Shown here one piece after another: positions 9,222-18,922 of a DNA stretch of 64,000 nt (position 1 is its first letter; each line of letters begins with the position of its first letter). The position numbers and the translations under genes are program-made. The notes beneath the pieces were generated by a model. That model was not told the origin of the DNA, made no database searches, and was given only the letters and a program-made list of their open reading frames with translations. The stretch is from Paenibacillus xylanilyticus (lineage in GTDB: Bacteria; Bacillota; Bacilli; Paenibacillales; Paenibacillaceae): contig NZ_CP044310.1 in the NCBI RefSeq assembly GCF_009664365.1, positions 4,653,001-4,717,000 on the forward strand, in the 5' to 3' direction.

Positions 9222-9269
9222 AAATAAAGGAGACCTCGCCGCCGCCTAAGCGGCTTGCGAAAAGTCTCC
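9222..9269 (-). terminator. Terminator after rpoD
   Basis: GGAGAC (9269-9264 on minus) and GTCTCC (9234-9229) close a hairpin that also holds GCCGC/GCGGC; it is followed by TTTATTTTT. Confidence 0.8.
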
Positions 9270-9279
9270 CGTGGTTCTG

Positions 9280-10419
9280 TTATTCGAGGAAATCCTTAAG
9301 CCGTTTGCTGCGGCTTGGGTGGCGCAGTTTACGAAGAGCCTTAGCTTCGATCTGACGAATACGCTCACGCGTAACTCCAAAGACCTTGCCCACTTCTTCC
9401 AGCGTTCTCGTCCGTCCATCGTCCAGACCAAAACGAAGGCGAAGTACATTCTCTTCACGCTCTGTCAACGTATCCAGTACGTCTTCAAGCTGTTCTTTCA
9501 GCAATTCATAGGCAGCAGCATCTGCTGGAGCCAGAGCTTCCTGATCCTCGATAAAATCGCCCAGATGGGAGTCATCCTCTTCACCGATCGGTGTTTCGAG
9601 GGAAACCGGTTCCTGTGCAATCTTCGTGATCTCACGCACTTTCTCCACGCTCAGATCCATTTCAGCTGCAATTTCTTCTGGCGTTGGTTCGCGTCCAAGT
9701 TCTTGCAACAACTGACGGGATACCCGAATCAGTTTATTTATCGTTTCGACCATGTGCACCGGAATACGAATGGTACGCGCCTGATCGGCTATCGCACGTG
9801 TGATGGCTTGACGAATCCACCAAGTCGCATACGTACTGAACTTATACCCTTTTTTGTGGTCAAACTTCTCTACGGCCTTGATCAGACCCATGTTTCCTTC
9901 CTGAATCAGGTCAAGGAACAGCATGCCGCGTCCCACATATCGCTTGGCGATACTGACAACGAGCCGAAGGTTGGCTTCAGCCAGTCGGCGCTTCGCTTCT
10001 TCATCCCCGTTTTCAATCCGTTTGGCCAGTTCCACTTCATCATCCGCAGACAACAATGGTACACGACCAATTTCCTTCAGATACATCCGGACAGGGTCAT
10101 TGATTTTGATACCTGGAGGCAAGCTCAGATCATCATCAAAGTGGAACTCATCGTCTCCCTCTCTGTTGTTGTTATCTGAGTCATCACTAGGGCGAAGCGT
10201 AACCTCTTCATCATTCTCGTTTACCACGTCGATACCCAGGTCACTTAATTGTTCGTAGAACTCATCCATTTGCTCAGCATCCTGCTCAAACGGGGAGAGT
10301 TTCTCAATAATTTCCTTGTAGTTCAATGAAGCTCTTTTTTTGCCTGATTCAATCAGTTGATCCTTAACCTGATCCAGCGTCAATTCTGTTTCTAGTTCAG
10401 TATGCTGATCATTCGCCAT
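9280..10419 (-). CDS. rpoD: Primary sigma factor SigA
   Basis: 379 aa. Region 1.2 is seen in DPVRMYLKEIGRVPLLS, region 2 in GNMGLIKAVEKFDHKKGYKF and YATWWIRQAITRAIADQAR, region 3 in IPVHMVETINKL, and region 4 with its HTH in EVGKVFGVTRERIRQIEAKA near the C-terminus. The N-terminal 100 residues are acidic (region 1.1). It directs RNA polymerase to housekeeping promoters. It follows dnaG by 43 bp in the conserved dnaG-rpoD macromolecular synthesis order, with a GGGAGGAGGGAG ribosome binding site. Confidence 0.98.
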   Translation of the reverse strand: MANDQHTELETELTLDQVKDQLIESGKKRASLNYKEIIEKLSPFEQDAEQMDEFYEQLSDLGIDVVNENDEEVTLRPSDDSDNNNREGDDEFHFDDDLSLPPGIKINDPVRMYLKEIGRVPLLSADDEVELAKRIENGDEEAKRRLAEANLRLVVSIAKRYVGRGMLFLDLIQEGNMGLIKAVEKFDHKKGYKFSTYATWWIRQAITRAIADQARTIRIPVHMVETINKLIRVSRQLLQELGREPTPEEIAAEMDLSVEKVREITKIAQEPVSLETPIGEEDDSHLGDFIEDQEALAPADAAAYELLKEQLEDVLDTLTEREENVLRLRFGLDDGRTRTLEEVGKVFGVTRERIRQIEAKALRKLRHPSRSKRLKDFLE

Positions 10420-10462
10420 AACTCGACTCCCTCCTCCCTAGAAACATCCAACACACGGACAT

Positions 10463-12283
10463 TTACTGTCTCTCTAGGGCAATCATTTCAATTGCGATTT
10501 GTGCCGCGCGTACAAAATCACCTGCACGCTCTGCAGCAATCATTTCTTCCTTTTTTAGATCGTACTCTTTTTTGCGCGGATATTTCAGCACTTCCCTGAT
10601 ACAATCATCGAGTATCTGAACGTTCCATTCACCCGGGCCATCCATCATTGAGATCGAGCTGACGGTTTTCTCCAATCGATCATCATGCAATGAGGACATA
10701 AAACGGCTTGTATCCGGCGATTTGCCTTGCGCATAATAGGCATATAGATAAGCAGCAATAGCTGCATGATCATCCAAGTTAAAAGCTTCACCAAGATGCT
10801 CATTCACATACTGTGCAGCCTCGTCATCCTGAAGCATCCAAGCAAGCAATTTGCGCTCAGCAGCATGGTAAGCCGGCAACAGATTGGGTGTAGGCACCTG
10901 CCTATTTTGTTGCCTACCATTATTCCACCTTTTCGGGTTATTATCCCCATACTGCTCGTTATTTTTCATGGACTGGCGCTCTTCATTACACTCCTGCTTC
11001 AGTGTCTCAAATGACACATCCACTTCAGCAGCCAGTTCACGCAAATACACTTCGCGTTCTGTAGGGGAAGATAATGGCGCGATTAGCTTTACCGCTTCCT
11101 TGGAATAGGCGATCAGACCGCCGCCTTCTAGCAGTATATGGTTTTTTTTAAGGTTTATAAGCTTAAATTTTGTTGTGGTCACAGCACCGTCTACAATCTG
11201 GTTGCGAAACCGTTCACCACCGTACTTCCGAATAAAATCATCCGGATCAAGTCCTTCGGGTATAAGAGCCACCTTAACCTGCAGCCCAGCCTCTTCCAGA
11301 ATGGGGAAGTTCTTAAGTGCAGCGGCCTGCCCTGCTCGGTCACCGTCATAACAGATAATGACCTCGTCGCACATGCCCTTGAGCATAAGTGCCTGATTCT
11401 CGGTCAGCGCTGTACCCATGGCCGCTACTCCGTTCTGGATCTCTTGATCCCAGGCGGAGATCACGTCGCCGTAACCTTCAAACAAAATAGCTTGTCTTTG
11501 TTTTCGAATTGCATTTTTGGCCTGATGCAGATTGTAGAGAACTCGGCTTTTGTTAAATAACCGGGTTTCCGGTGAATTTAGGTACTTCGGCTGCCCGTCT
11601 CCCAAAATGCGGCCTGCAAATGCAATCGGTTTGCCGCTTCTGCCATTAATCGGGAACATCACCCTGTCTCGGAAGCGGTCCACATAGCCCTGACCTTCAC
11701 TCCGCTGCGACAGAAGACCGCCCTTTTCCATCTCTTCAAGAGGAAAGTTGCGTTTCTCCAGAAATTGCACCAACGTGTCCCAACGATTCGGCGCATAACC
11801 AATCTGGAACTGGTCAATCAGCTTGTCGCTAAAGCCCCGCGAGCGTAAATACTCCATGGCTGCTTTTCCATGCTCTGTATTTTTCAATAAGAAATGATAC
11901 AGCTTTGCAGTTAGCTCATACGCCTCCAGCAGACGTTCGGTCTCCGGATTTACATGAGCGGATTCACGCCCTTGCCAGTCCCCCATGGAGATGTGACTTT
12001 CTTCCGCCATCGTCTTGACAGCCTCGGGAAAGGATAACCCTTCGATTTCCATCCTGAATTTGATGGCATTTCCACCCGTGCCGCAACCGTAGCAGTAGAA
12101 AATTTGTTTCTCTGGTGTAACTGTAAACGAAGGCGTCTTCTCGGAATGAAAAGGGCAGAGGCCTTTCATGTACTTCCCCTGCTTGGTCAGATGCACAAAT
12201 CGGCTCACCGTATCGACAATATCATGCTGCTGTAACACCGATTCAATAATGCTTTCGGGTATACCGCCTTGTCCGGTACTCAT
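10463..12283 (-). CDS. dnaG: DNA primase
   Basis: 606 aa. The CHC2 zinc finger has Cys43, His46, Cys64 and Cys67 (CPFH...CYGC). The TOPRIM catalytic core carries ILFEGYGDVISAW and the metal-binding IICYDGDRAG. The C-terminal 150 residues are the DnaB helicase-binding part. A basic, Asn/Gln-rich linker (NNPKRWNNGRQQNRQ) joins the core to it. It makes RNA primers for replication. It is upstream of rpoD. Confidence 0.97.
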   Translation of the reverse strand: MSTGQGGIPESIIESVLQQHDIVDTVSRFVHLTKQGKYMKGLCPFHSEKTPSFTVTPEKQIFYCYGCGTGGNAIKFRMEIEGLSFPEAVKTMAEESHISMGDWQGRESAHVNPETERLLEAYELTAKLYHFLLKNTEHGKAAMEYLRSRGFSDKLIDQFQIGYAPNRWDTLVQFLEKRNFPLEEMEKGGLLSQRSEGQGYVDRFRDRVMFPINGRSGKPIAFAGRILGDGQPKYLNSPETRLFNKSRVLYNLHQAKNAIRKQRQAILFEGYGDVISAWDQEIQNGVAAMGTALTENQALMLKGMCDEVIICYDGDRAGQAAALKNFPILEEAGLQVKVALIPEGLDPDDFIRKYGGERFRNQIVDGAVTTTKFKLINLKKNHILLEGGGLIAYSKEAVKLIAPLSSPTEREVYLRELAAEVDVSFETLKQECNEERQSMKNNEQYGDNNPKRWNNGRQQNRQVPTPNLLPAYHAAERKLLAWMLQDDEAAQYVNEHLGEAFNLDDHAAIAAYLYAYYAQGKSPDTSRFMSSLHDDRLEKTVSSISMMDGPGEWNVQILDDCIREVLKYPRKKEYDLKKEEMIAAERAGDFVRAAQIAIEMIALERQ

Positions 12284-12331
12284 CTCTGGCCACCTTCATC
12301 TCTTTCAGCACGTAAATATAATTCGCTAAAC

Positions 12332-12811
12332 TTACACATTCTCCTGCAAATCTTTCAAAAGTTTTGTCAGTTTATGTTGAAAAATTTCCCGATCCTGCTC
12401 TGTGAAAGGCTTTGGACCCTTCCCATAATGCCCTCTTTTCCGTGCTTTGGCAGCAGTATGCCGGGAATCGAGCATAAAATCAATGTCACGATCATTAAAT
12501 TCGCGACCACGAAATGATAAAACATAACAACGTTTGCCAAGCGCGAGTGCTGCCAGTCCATAATCCTGTGTAATGACGATATCACAGGGCTTGATATGAT
12601 TGGCGATGTACAGATCCGCGCTCTGATCACTGCGGTCCACCTGCACGGTACGCACCCCTTCTCCTCCCTGAAGCAAATGATCAAAGGAAGATACTAACAA
12701 TACGGGGATATCAAAACGGCGGGCCGTTTCTGCAATCTCGGCTTTCACCGGACAAGCATCTCCGTCCACAACAATCTGGCGTACATTCAACTCACTCAAC
12801 CTCAGGATCAC
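12332..12811 (-). CDS. yqxD: YaiI/YqxD family protein (DUF188)
   Basis: 159 aa with the family's opening IVVDGDACPVKAEI and a central VITQDYGLAALALGKRCYVL. The fold is nuclease (PIN)-like; its biochemical role is unclear. The start is uncertain: GTG at 12811 gives 159 aa, but a TTG at 12790 has a better placed GAGG 9 nt upstream and starts closer to the conserved core. It is next to dnaG, as in B. subtilis. Confidence 0.85.
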   Translation of the reverse strand: MILRLSELNVRQIVVDGDACPVKAEIAETARRFDIPVLLVSSFDHLLQGGEGVRTVQVDRSDQSADLYIANHIKPCDIVITQDYGLAALALGKRCYVLSFRGREFNDRDIDFMLDSRHTAAKARKRGHYGKGPKPFTEQDREIFQHKLTKLLKDLQENV

Positions 12812-12895
12812 CCGGCTTCATAAAATAGCTGCATATTGTTATATACGACTTCCGTCAGCGAAATTCCTTCTGACCAGTCAAGGTAAATCAAAGGC

Positions 12896-12946
12896 TAAAA
12901 TACGGAACGGCTGTTAAAAATAAAATTTCACAACCCGTTCCGTATA
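12896..12946 (-). terminator. Terminator after glyS
   Basis: Long stem ATACGGAACGG (12900-12910) with CCGTTCCGTAT (12935-12945) around an A/T-rich loop; the minus strand continues TTTTAG. Confidence 0.7.
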
Positions 12947-13017
12947 TTTATACCCTCATATATCCTTCTTTAATACTGAATTTGAAGCGTATGCTCTAAC
13001 CCGTCCGTGCCGGGATA

Positions 13018-15096
13018 TTATACTAACACCAATTTGGAGAAATCGGCAAATCCTTTCAAGTCACGATCGATAGCTGCGAGCAGAGCCAAGCGATTAGCAC
13101 GGACTGCTTCATCTTCGGCCATAACCATTACGGAATCGAAGAATGCTGTTATGGCTTCCTTCCAAGCGGATGCAATCGCCAGCGCTTCCGCTGCATCGTG
13201 CTGCGACAAAGCTTTGCGATATTCCTCATTGGTTCTGTTCCAAGCTTCATGCAGCTGCTTCTCACCTTCTTCGGTAAACAGTTCAGGATGAACAGAAGCA
13301 TTCGACGCTTTGGCAGCCAGATTACCCACCCGGTTGAAAGATTCCACTGTTGTTTTGAATGCATCACCGGTTTGAACAGCGGCCATCAAAGCCTCGCCTT
13401 TTGGAACAATGGCACTAATATCATCGAATCCGGCAGAGATCACGGCATCAACAACATCATAACGAACAGTCTCGGACAACAGTTTTTTCACACGAAGACC
13501 GAAGAAGTCCTGCAAATCTTTACGAACCTCTTCATCTGCACGTTTCAAAAGGTTCATCTGAGCGTGTACCTGAAGCGCAACCCCGAACACATCGGAGAGC
13601 GTCAGTGGAAGCTGATGATCCAGCAAGATTTGTACAATACCCGCGGCCTGACGACGAAGTGCATATGGATCCTGGGATCCTGTCGGGATGATATTGATGG
13701 AGAAACAGCCCACGATGGTATCCATTTTATCTGCAGCACTTACTATCGCACCTACGAGTGAAGCAGGAGATTGGTCTCCGGCAAAGCGCGGCTGATAGTG
13801 TTCAAATACCGCTTTGGCCACTTCTTCCTTCTCGCCTGCCTTGCGAGCGTAATCCTCACCCATAACTCCTTGCAATTCAGGGAACTCACCAACCATCAGC
13901 GTAACCAGGTCAAACTTGCAGATATCTGCAGAGCGGCTCACCGATTCGGCAACGTCAGCAGAAACCTGCAGTTTGGATGCGAGTCCGTCCGCAATCTTGC
14001 GAATACGGCGCACCTTGTCACCAACGGTACCCAGCTCCTCCTGAAAGACAATGCTCTCCAGTTTGGACAGTGCGTCCTTAATCTCGAGCTTCTGGTCTTC
14101 TTCGTAGAAGAACTTGGCGTCGGACAGACGGGCACGCAGTACTTTTTCGTTACCTTTAGCGATGACATCAAGTGAATCACTGCCTCCGTTACGAACGGTT
14201 ACAAAGTAAGGCAGCAATTGTCCTGCACTATCCAGTACAGGGAAGTAACGCTGATGCTCACGCATCGAAGTAATCAATACTTCCTGAGGGATATTAAGGA
14301 ATGAAGGATCGAATGTTCCGAACAATACGGTTGGCGTTTCCACCAAAAACAGTACTTCCTCCAGCAAATCTTCCTTGATGGCTATATCCCAATTTTTCTC
14401 AGCAGCCAGTGCCTGAATCTGGGAAACAATCATTTGCTCCCGTTCCTTGATATCTGCAATAACATGTTCGGATCGCAGCAATTCGACGTATGAAGCAGGG
14501 TTAGTAATCACGGTCTCCTTACCAAGGAAACGATGTCCCCGAGTTACATTCCCGGATTTCACACCTGCAACTTCAATATCAATAACCTCACTACCAAGCA
14601 GAGCGACAATCCAGCGAATCGGGCGGACAAATTTAAAATCATATGAAGCCCAGCGCATGAATTTAGGGAATGTCATGGCGTGCAAAATCGACAGCAATCC
14701 TTCACCAATTACAGATGAAGTCTCTACACCTTTGCTGCTCTTGGTTGCATAGATATACTCGACTCCGCTGAGTTCCTTAAACGTAAACTGATCCGGATCA
14801 ACACCTTGACTCCGTGCAAATCCGAGTGCTGCTTTGCTCCAGTTGCCGCTCTCGTCAAGTGCGATTTTACGGGAAGGGCCTTTCACTTCTTCTTCTACAT
14901 CCTCTTGTTTCTCGGCAACATTCTGAATCATGACAGCCAAGCGACGTGGTGTAGCATAAGCGTTTACCTCACCATGTGTTATGCGGGATGCATCCAGCCA
15001 TTTCACGATACGTTCCTGCAGCTGTTCTATCGCCGCGCGCAAGAAACGTGCAGGTACTTCTTCCAGACCAATTTCAAACAACAGATCCTTAGACAT
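13018..15096 (-). CDS. glyS: Glycyl-tRNA synthetase beta subunit
   Basis: 692 aa, the usual length. It starts MSKDLLFEIGLEEVPARFL, the family signature, has the HD-like core (DKMDTIVGCFSINIIPTGSQDPYALRRQAAG) and a C-terminal anticodon-binding domain. With GlyQ it forms the heterotetrameric enzyme that charges tRNA-Gly. Its ATG overlaps the glyQ stop by 8 bp, so translation is probably coupled. Expression is under the T-box upstream of glyQ. Confidence 0.97.
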   Translation of the reverse strand: MSKDLLFEIGLEEVPARFLRAAIEQLQERIVKWLDASRITHGEVNAYATPRRLAVMIQNVAEKQEDVEEEVKGPSRKIALDESGNWSKAALGFARSQGVDPDQFTFKELSGVEYIYATKSSKGVETSSVIGEGLLSILHAMTFPKFMRWASYDFKFVRPIRWIVALLGSEVIDIEVAGVKSGNVTRGHRFLGKETVITNPASYVELLRSEHVIADIKEREQMIVSQIQALAAEKNWDIAIKEDLLEEVLFLVETPTVLFGTFDPSFLNIPQEVLITSMREHQRYFPVLDSAGQLLPYFVTVRNGGSDSLDVIAKGNEKVLRARLSDAKFFYEEDQKLEIKDALSKLESIVFQEELGTVGDKVRRIRKIADGLASKLQVSADVAESVSRSADICKFDLVTLMVGEFPELQGVMGEDYARKAGEKEEVAKAVFEHYQPRFAGDQSPASLVGAIVSAADKMDTIVGCFSINIIPTGSQDPYALRRQAAGIVQILLDHQLPLTLSDVFGVALQVHAQMNLLKRADEEVRKDLQDFFGLRVKKLLSETVRYDVVDAVISAGFDDISAIVPKGEALMAAVQTGDAFKTTVESFNRVGNLAAKASNASVHPELFTEEGEKQLHEAWNRTNEEYRKALSQHDAAEALAIASAWKEAITAFFDSVMVMAEDEAVRANRLALLAAIDRDLKGFADFSKLVLV

Positions 15097-15976
15097 GCTC
15101 GGCTCCCCCTTTCTTGATCAGCGGGAAGCCAAGCTTCTCGCGCTCTTCCACATATGTTGCTGCCACTTGGCGTGCCAGATTACGGACCCGCGTAATGTAA
15201 CCGGTACGTTCTGTAACACTGATTGCTCCACGAGCATCCAGCAGGTTAAACGTATGGGAACATTTCAGCACATAGTCATATGCCGGGAATACCAGATTCT
15301 GTGCCATAGCCTTATTCGCTTCTTCTTCATGCATGTTGAAGAGGGTAAACAGCATCTTCACATCGGATACTTCAAACGTATATTTGGAGTGTTCAAACTC
15401 AGGCTGCAGGAATACATCACCATAGGTGATTCCCTCTACCCATTCCAGATCAAACACATTTTCTTTTTCCTGAATGTAAGAAGCAAGGCGCTCCATACCA
15501 TACGTAATTTCAACAGCTACCGGGTTCGTCTCAATTCCACCGACTTGCTGGAAGTATGTAAACTGTGTGATTTCCATACCATCGAGCCAGACTTCCCAGC
15601 CGAGACCTGCGCAGCCCAGAGAAGGATTCTCCCAGTTGTCTTCAACAAAACGAATATCATGTTTAAGTGGATCAATGCCCAAACGTTTGAGACTTTCCAG
15701 GTAAATTTCCTGAATATTGTCTGGTGAAGGCTTGATAATGACTTGGAATTGATGGTGCTGATACAGACGGTTCGGGTTTTCTCCATAACGTCCATCGGAA
15801 GGACGACGGGAAGGCTCAACATAAGCTACTTTCCAAGGTTCTGGTCCAAGTGAACGCAAAAAGGTCATCGGGTTCATGGTACCTGCCCCTTTTTCCGTAT
15901 CATATGGCTGGACAATAATACAGTTGTGCTCGGCCCAGAATTGTTGCAGCGTGAGAATCATCTGCTGAAAATTCAT
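15089..15976 (-). CDS. glyQ: Glycyl-tRNA synthetase alpha subunit
   Basis: 295 aa from ATG 15976, chosen because AGGAG lies 7 nt upstream and because the protein then begins MNFQQMILTLQQFWAEHNC as GlyQ does; longer in-frame readings run into the leader. Motif 2-like SLGPEPWKVAYVEPSRRP and motif 3-like elements of a class II synthetase are visible. It holds the glycyl-adenylate active site. Confidence 0.97.
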   Translation of the reverse strand: MNFQQMILTLQQFWAEHNCIIVQPYDTEKGAGTMNPMTFLRSLGPEPWKVAYVEPSRRPSDGRYGENPNRLYQHHQFQVIIKPSPDNIQEIYLESLKRLGIDPLKHDIRFVEDNWENPSLGCAGLGWEVWLDGMEITQFTYFQQVGGIETNPVAVEITYGMERLASYIQEKENVFDLEWVEGITYGDVFLQPEFEHSKYTFEVSDVKMLFTLFNMHEEEANKAMAQNLVFPAYDYVLKCSHTFNLLDARGAISVTERTGYITRVRNLARQVAATYVEEREKLGFPLIKKGGAEHV

Positions 15977-16129
15977 AATCATGCTCCTTTTCAATGGGTT
16001 TATTGGCAAGCTTAGAATACTTCCGATCGCACAAGCGTCGATCGAAGCCAGGCTTACAACGGACAAACCGCGTTTTGCGAGAGTTTCCCGGAATCTATCC
16101 ACCAGCTTTGACGGAAAATAATTCCACAA

Positions 16130-16420
16130 TCAAAAAAAGCCCTCGCCCTACGCCTGTTGTCCAGACGTAGGGACGAGAGCTACTCCCGCGGTTCCACCCT
16201 ACTTGGCTTGTGTACAAAACAGGATAACCTGTTCACGCAAGCCCACTTTTCCGTGTCCATTCATGCTCCCGAGTGCCATTTCACAGACCCATTCATCCCG
16301 GCTTGCACCATCCCAGGCTCGCTCAATTATCGTAGTCAAGACCATCAGGCCTATCTACGAGAATAATAAATCAGGTCTCCTACTCTCTCGTTCAATGCAT
16401 GTCTCCAAAAAGAGAAATTA
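16130..16420 (-). promoter_or_regulatory. Glycine T-box riboswitch of glyQS
   Basis: The T-box sequence AGGGTGGAACCGCGGG is at 16200-16185, and the terminator stem follows: CTCTCGTCCCTACG with CGTAGGGCGAGGG and seven T (16180-16132). In Stem I the pair AGACC/GGTCT closes an internal loop that carries AGTA on its 5' side and GAAATGGCA on its 3' side; the specifier is therefore GGC (16277-16275), a glycine codon. Uncharged tRNA-Gly would stabilise the antiterminator and switch on glyQS. Confidence 0.92.
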
Positions 16421-16426
16421 TAGTCC

Positions 16427-16455
16427 ATATTAAATAAAAAAGAGTGCAAAGTCAA
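16427..16455 (-). promoter_or_regulatory. Sigma-A promoter of the glyQS T-box
   Basis: -35 TTGACT (16455-16450), 17-bp spacer, -10 TAATAT (16432-16427). The start would be near 16420, just before the T-box Stem I. Confidence 0.7.
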
Positions 16456-16485
16456 GTGAATCTTGTCATCCCCAGAAAACACACC

Positions 16486-17238
16486 TTAAATCCCGTATTT
16501 CTCCATCTGATCGAGAAATGAACGGGATTTTAAATTGAGACCCAGCTGGTGATCCATGAAGGCTCTCATGATCTTCTTCATTTCATCTCTAGTGGCCTCA
16601 CTAACGGATATATTACCCAGTCGCTGCAAATCCAGCTGTGCAAATAACCGCAGTAACCTCAGAGCTTTCGGACTTACGGATAACGCGGGTGGATCAAAGT
16701 GTTTACAGGCTCTGCACAGCACACCACCGAGCCTTGGACTTACAAACAACTGTTCATCCGGCCGTTCCTGGCCGCATGAAATGCATTCATCAAGCGACGG
16801 GCCGTAGCCCGCCGATTGTAATATTTTCATCTCATAGAGACTGGTAATGATGCTGGGGTCCTTCTCTTCCTTTAACGCCTGAAGACAAGCCTTAAGCTGC
16901 TTGAACCAGAAAGCACCTGTTTCCTCATCCTGCAGGACCCGATCCAGCAGTTCACATGCATAGGATGCATAGGCTGCTTTAACCAAATCTTCCCGCAGCT
17001 CATGATATGACTCCATGATTTCGCCCGCATTCAGTGTTCCCAGGCCCGTGTTACGGAAATATACGTATTGACCGTACGTAAACGGCTGCACCAGCGCAGC
17101 ATGTCGGCTTTTGGGCTTTTTGGCACCACGGACGAGTACGCCTACTTTTCCACCACTTTCGGTGCAAAGCGTAATAATTTTGTTTCCCTCGCCGTAGTCC
17201 ATGCTGCGGATGACAATCCCTTCCACCCTGTATAGCAT
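16486..17238 (-). CDS. recO: DNA repair protein RecO
   Basis: 250 aa. The N-terminal OB-fold carries VEGIVIRSMDYGEGNKI; the zinc-binding Cys pairs are CISCG (about 152-156) and LCRAC (about 173-177). RecO loads RecA onto SSB-coated DNA with RecR. It follows yqzL and era in the usual order, with a weak ribosome binding site (GAGGC). Confidence 0.95.
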   Translation of the reverse strand: MLYRVEGIVIRSMDYGEGNKIITLCTESGGKVGVLVRGAKKPKSRHAALVQPFTYGQYVYFRNTGLGTLNAGEIMESYHELREDLVKAAYASYACELLDRVLQDEETGAFWFKQLKACLQALKEEKDPSIITSLYEMKILQSAGYGPSLDECISCGQERPDEQLFVSPRLGGVLCRACKHFDPPALSVSPKALRLLRLFAQLDLQRLGNISVSEATRDEMKKIMRAFMDHQLGLNLKSRSFLDQMEKYGI

Positions 17239-17271
17239 GCCTCGTCACCTAACCATTCCCGAATCAGCCAA

Positions 17272-17412
17272 TTAACCTTCGGCTTCTTCATCTTCTATCA
17301 CTTCCCCTGCAGTATCAGACTCCTGTCCTGTTGACGCGCATGACTCGGTATACAACAAATAGGACTCCACATCCCCCGTCATTGCAAAAACCTTCCACGA
17401 AAAATCTCGCAT
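17272..17412 (-). CDS. yqzL: YqzL family small protein
   Basis: 46 aa starting MRDFSWKVFAMTGDVESYLLY, which matches the YqzL family found between era and recO in Bacillus; the tail is acidic. The ATG at 17412 was chosen by family length; AGAGG lies 11 nt upstream, a long spacing. Function unknown. The conserved position suggests a link to ribosome assembly or repair, but this is only context. Confidence 0.8.
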   Translation of the reverse strand: MRDFSWKVFAMTGDVESYLLYTESCASTGQESDTAGEVIEDEEAEG

Positions 17413-17513
17413 CAGAATTTCATCCTCTCTTCGGAAATGACGTCTGCATCTACCAGTTAGGATGGAGTCTTGCAAGGTAAACTATGTGTTGCAATTAATG
17501 GATACTTGCTCGA

Positions 17514-18416
17514 TTAAACGTCACGGTGGAAGCCGAGATCACGCAGAACGCGATCCTGATTTCTCCAATCCTTTTTCACCTTAACCCACAGATCCATAAA
17601 GATTTTCGAACCCAAAAGGTTTTGAATATCCGTACGCGCACGTTTGCCCACTTCTTTTAACAAGGCTCCCTGTTTACCGATAATAATCCCTTTTTGAGAG
17701 TCACGCTCTACAAAAATAACGGCTGAAATGTATACTACCCCGTTGTCCTGAACCTTCATATCCTCGATGGTTACAGCAATGGAGTGAGGAACCTCTTCCC
17801 GGGTCATTTGCAGAATCTTCTCCCGAATCAGCTCCGCACAAACGAACTGTTCCGGGTGGTCTGTAACCTGATCTTCCGGGTAGTATTGTGGTCCTTCCGG
17901 CAAATACTTGCCGATCTGATCGAGCAGAGTACTTACATTGCTGCCGAGCTTGGCAGAGACCGGTACGATTTCTGCGAAGTCGTGCAGCTTGCGATACTCC
18001 TCAATCAGCGGCAGCAGCGCTTCCGGTTCGATTTTATCAATTTTGTTCATCACCAAAATGACAGGAGTCCGTACATTTTTCAGTTGTTCGGCGATATAAC
18101 GGTCACCACCGCCCATTCCTTCGGAAGCGTCAATCAGGAACAGAGCTGCTTCCACTTCCCCGAGTGTATTCAAGGCAGTCTGGTTCATATAATCACCCAG
18201 CTTGGATTGCCGTTTATGAATACCCGGTGTATCCAAAAAGACAACTTGCTTGTCTTCGGATGTGTAAACGCCATGTATTTTATTACGAGTGGTTTGCGGC
18301 TTGTCCGACATAATGGCTATTTTTTGGCCAATAACCTGGTTCATCAAAGTCGATTTACCAACGTTAGGACGTCCAACAATAGCTACAAAACCTGATTTAA
18401 ATGCTTTTTTCTTCAT
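17514..18416 (-). CDS. era: GTPase Era
   Basis: 300 aa. G1 is GRPNVGKST (near residue 16), G3 DTPG, G4 NKID; the C-terminal KH domain contains IIGKQGALLKEVGKRAR. Era binds the 3' end of 16S rRNA and helps 30S assembly. The ribosome binding site GAGGAGG is close to ATG. It lies in the order ybeY-dgkA-cdd-era-yqzL-recO. Confidence 0.98.
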   Translation of the reverse strand: MKKKAFKSGFVAIVGRPNVGKSTLMNQVIGQKIAIMSDKPQTTRNKIHGVYTSEDKQVVFLDTPGIHKRQSKLGDYMNQTALNTLGEVEAALFLIDASEGMGGGDRYIAEQLKNVRTPVILVMNKIDKIEPEALLPLIEEYRKLHDFAEIVPVSAKLGSNVSTLLDQIGKYLPEGPQYYPEDQVTDHPEQFVCAELIREKILQMTREEVPHSIAVTIEDMKVQDNGVVYISAVIFVERDSQKGIIIGKQGALLKEVGKRARTDIQNLLGSKIFMDLWVKVKKDWRNQDRVLRDLGFHRDV

Positions 18417-18450
18417 ATGTTCCTCCTCAGGCGCCTAGGCCTGGAATAGT

Positions 18451-18864
18451 TTATTTTTTGGCAAAATCCAAATCAGACGGACCAAAAGCCCAAGGCAGCA
18501 GCTCGGCAACCGTCGTTTCCTGCAGGTCACCATTCAAGTTGCCCATGATGACTTTCATATCCGGCTCACACAGCTCAACCAGTACCTGGCGACACACGCC
18601 ACATGGCGCGATTGGACCTTCCGTATCTCCTACAACGGCAATGGCCTTGAAACTACGAGGCTGCTGCCCCCCTGCGATCGCACTGAAGAGTGCTGTTCGC
18701 TCCGCGCAGTTGCTTGGTGTATAGGCAGCATTCTCAATATTGCATCCATGATGCACATTGCCTTCGCTATCGAGCAGAGCTGCTCCTACGCCAAAATGGG
18801 AATAAGGTGTGTACGCTTTGGCACGTGCCTTAATGGCTTCTTGCATGAGCTGTTGATTATCCAT
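18451..18864 (-). CDS. cdd: Cytidine deaminase
   Basis: 137 aa. The zinc site is complete: CAERTALFSA supplies one Cys and the catalytic Glu, and PCGVCRQVL supplies the other two Cys. The substrate motif FGVGAALLDSEG and NIENAAY are present. It deaminates cytidine and deoxycytidine to uridine forms for pyrimidine salvage. It sits between era and dgkA. Confidence 0.97.
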   Translation of the reverse strand: MDNQQLMQEAIKARAKAYTPYSHFGVGAALLDSEGNVHHGCNIENAAYTPSNCAERTALFSAIAGGQQPRSFKAIAVVGDTEGPIAPCGVCRQVLVELCEPDMKVIMGNLNGDLQETTVAELLPWAFGPSDLDFAKK

Positions 18865-18922
18865 AATCCAAATCTCTCCCTCAGGTTATCACTAAAATAA
18901 ACTTCTTGTTATAACGGGCTTA

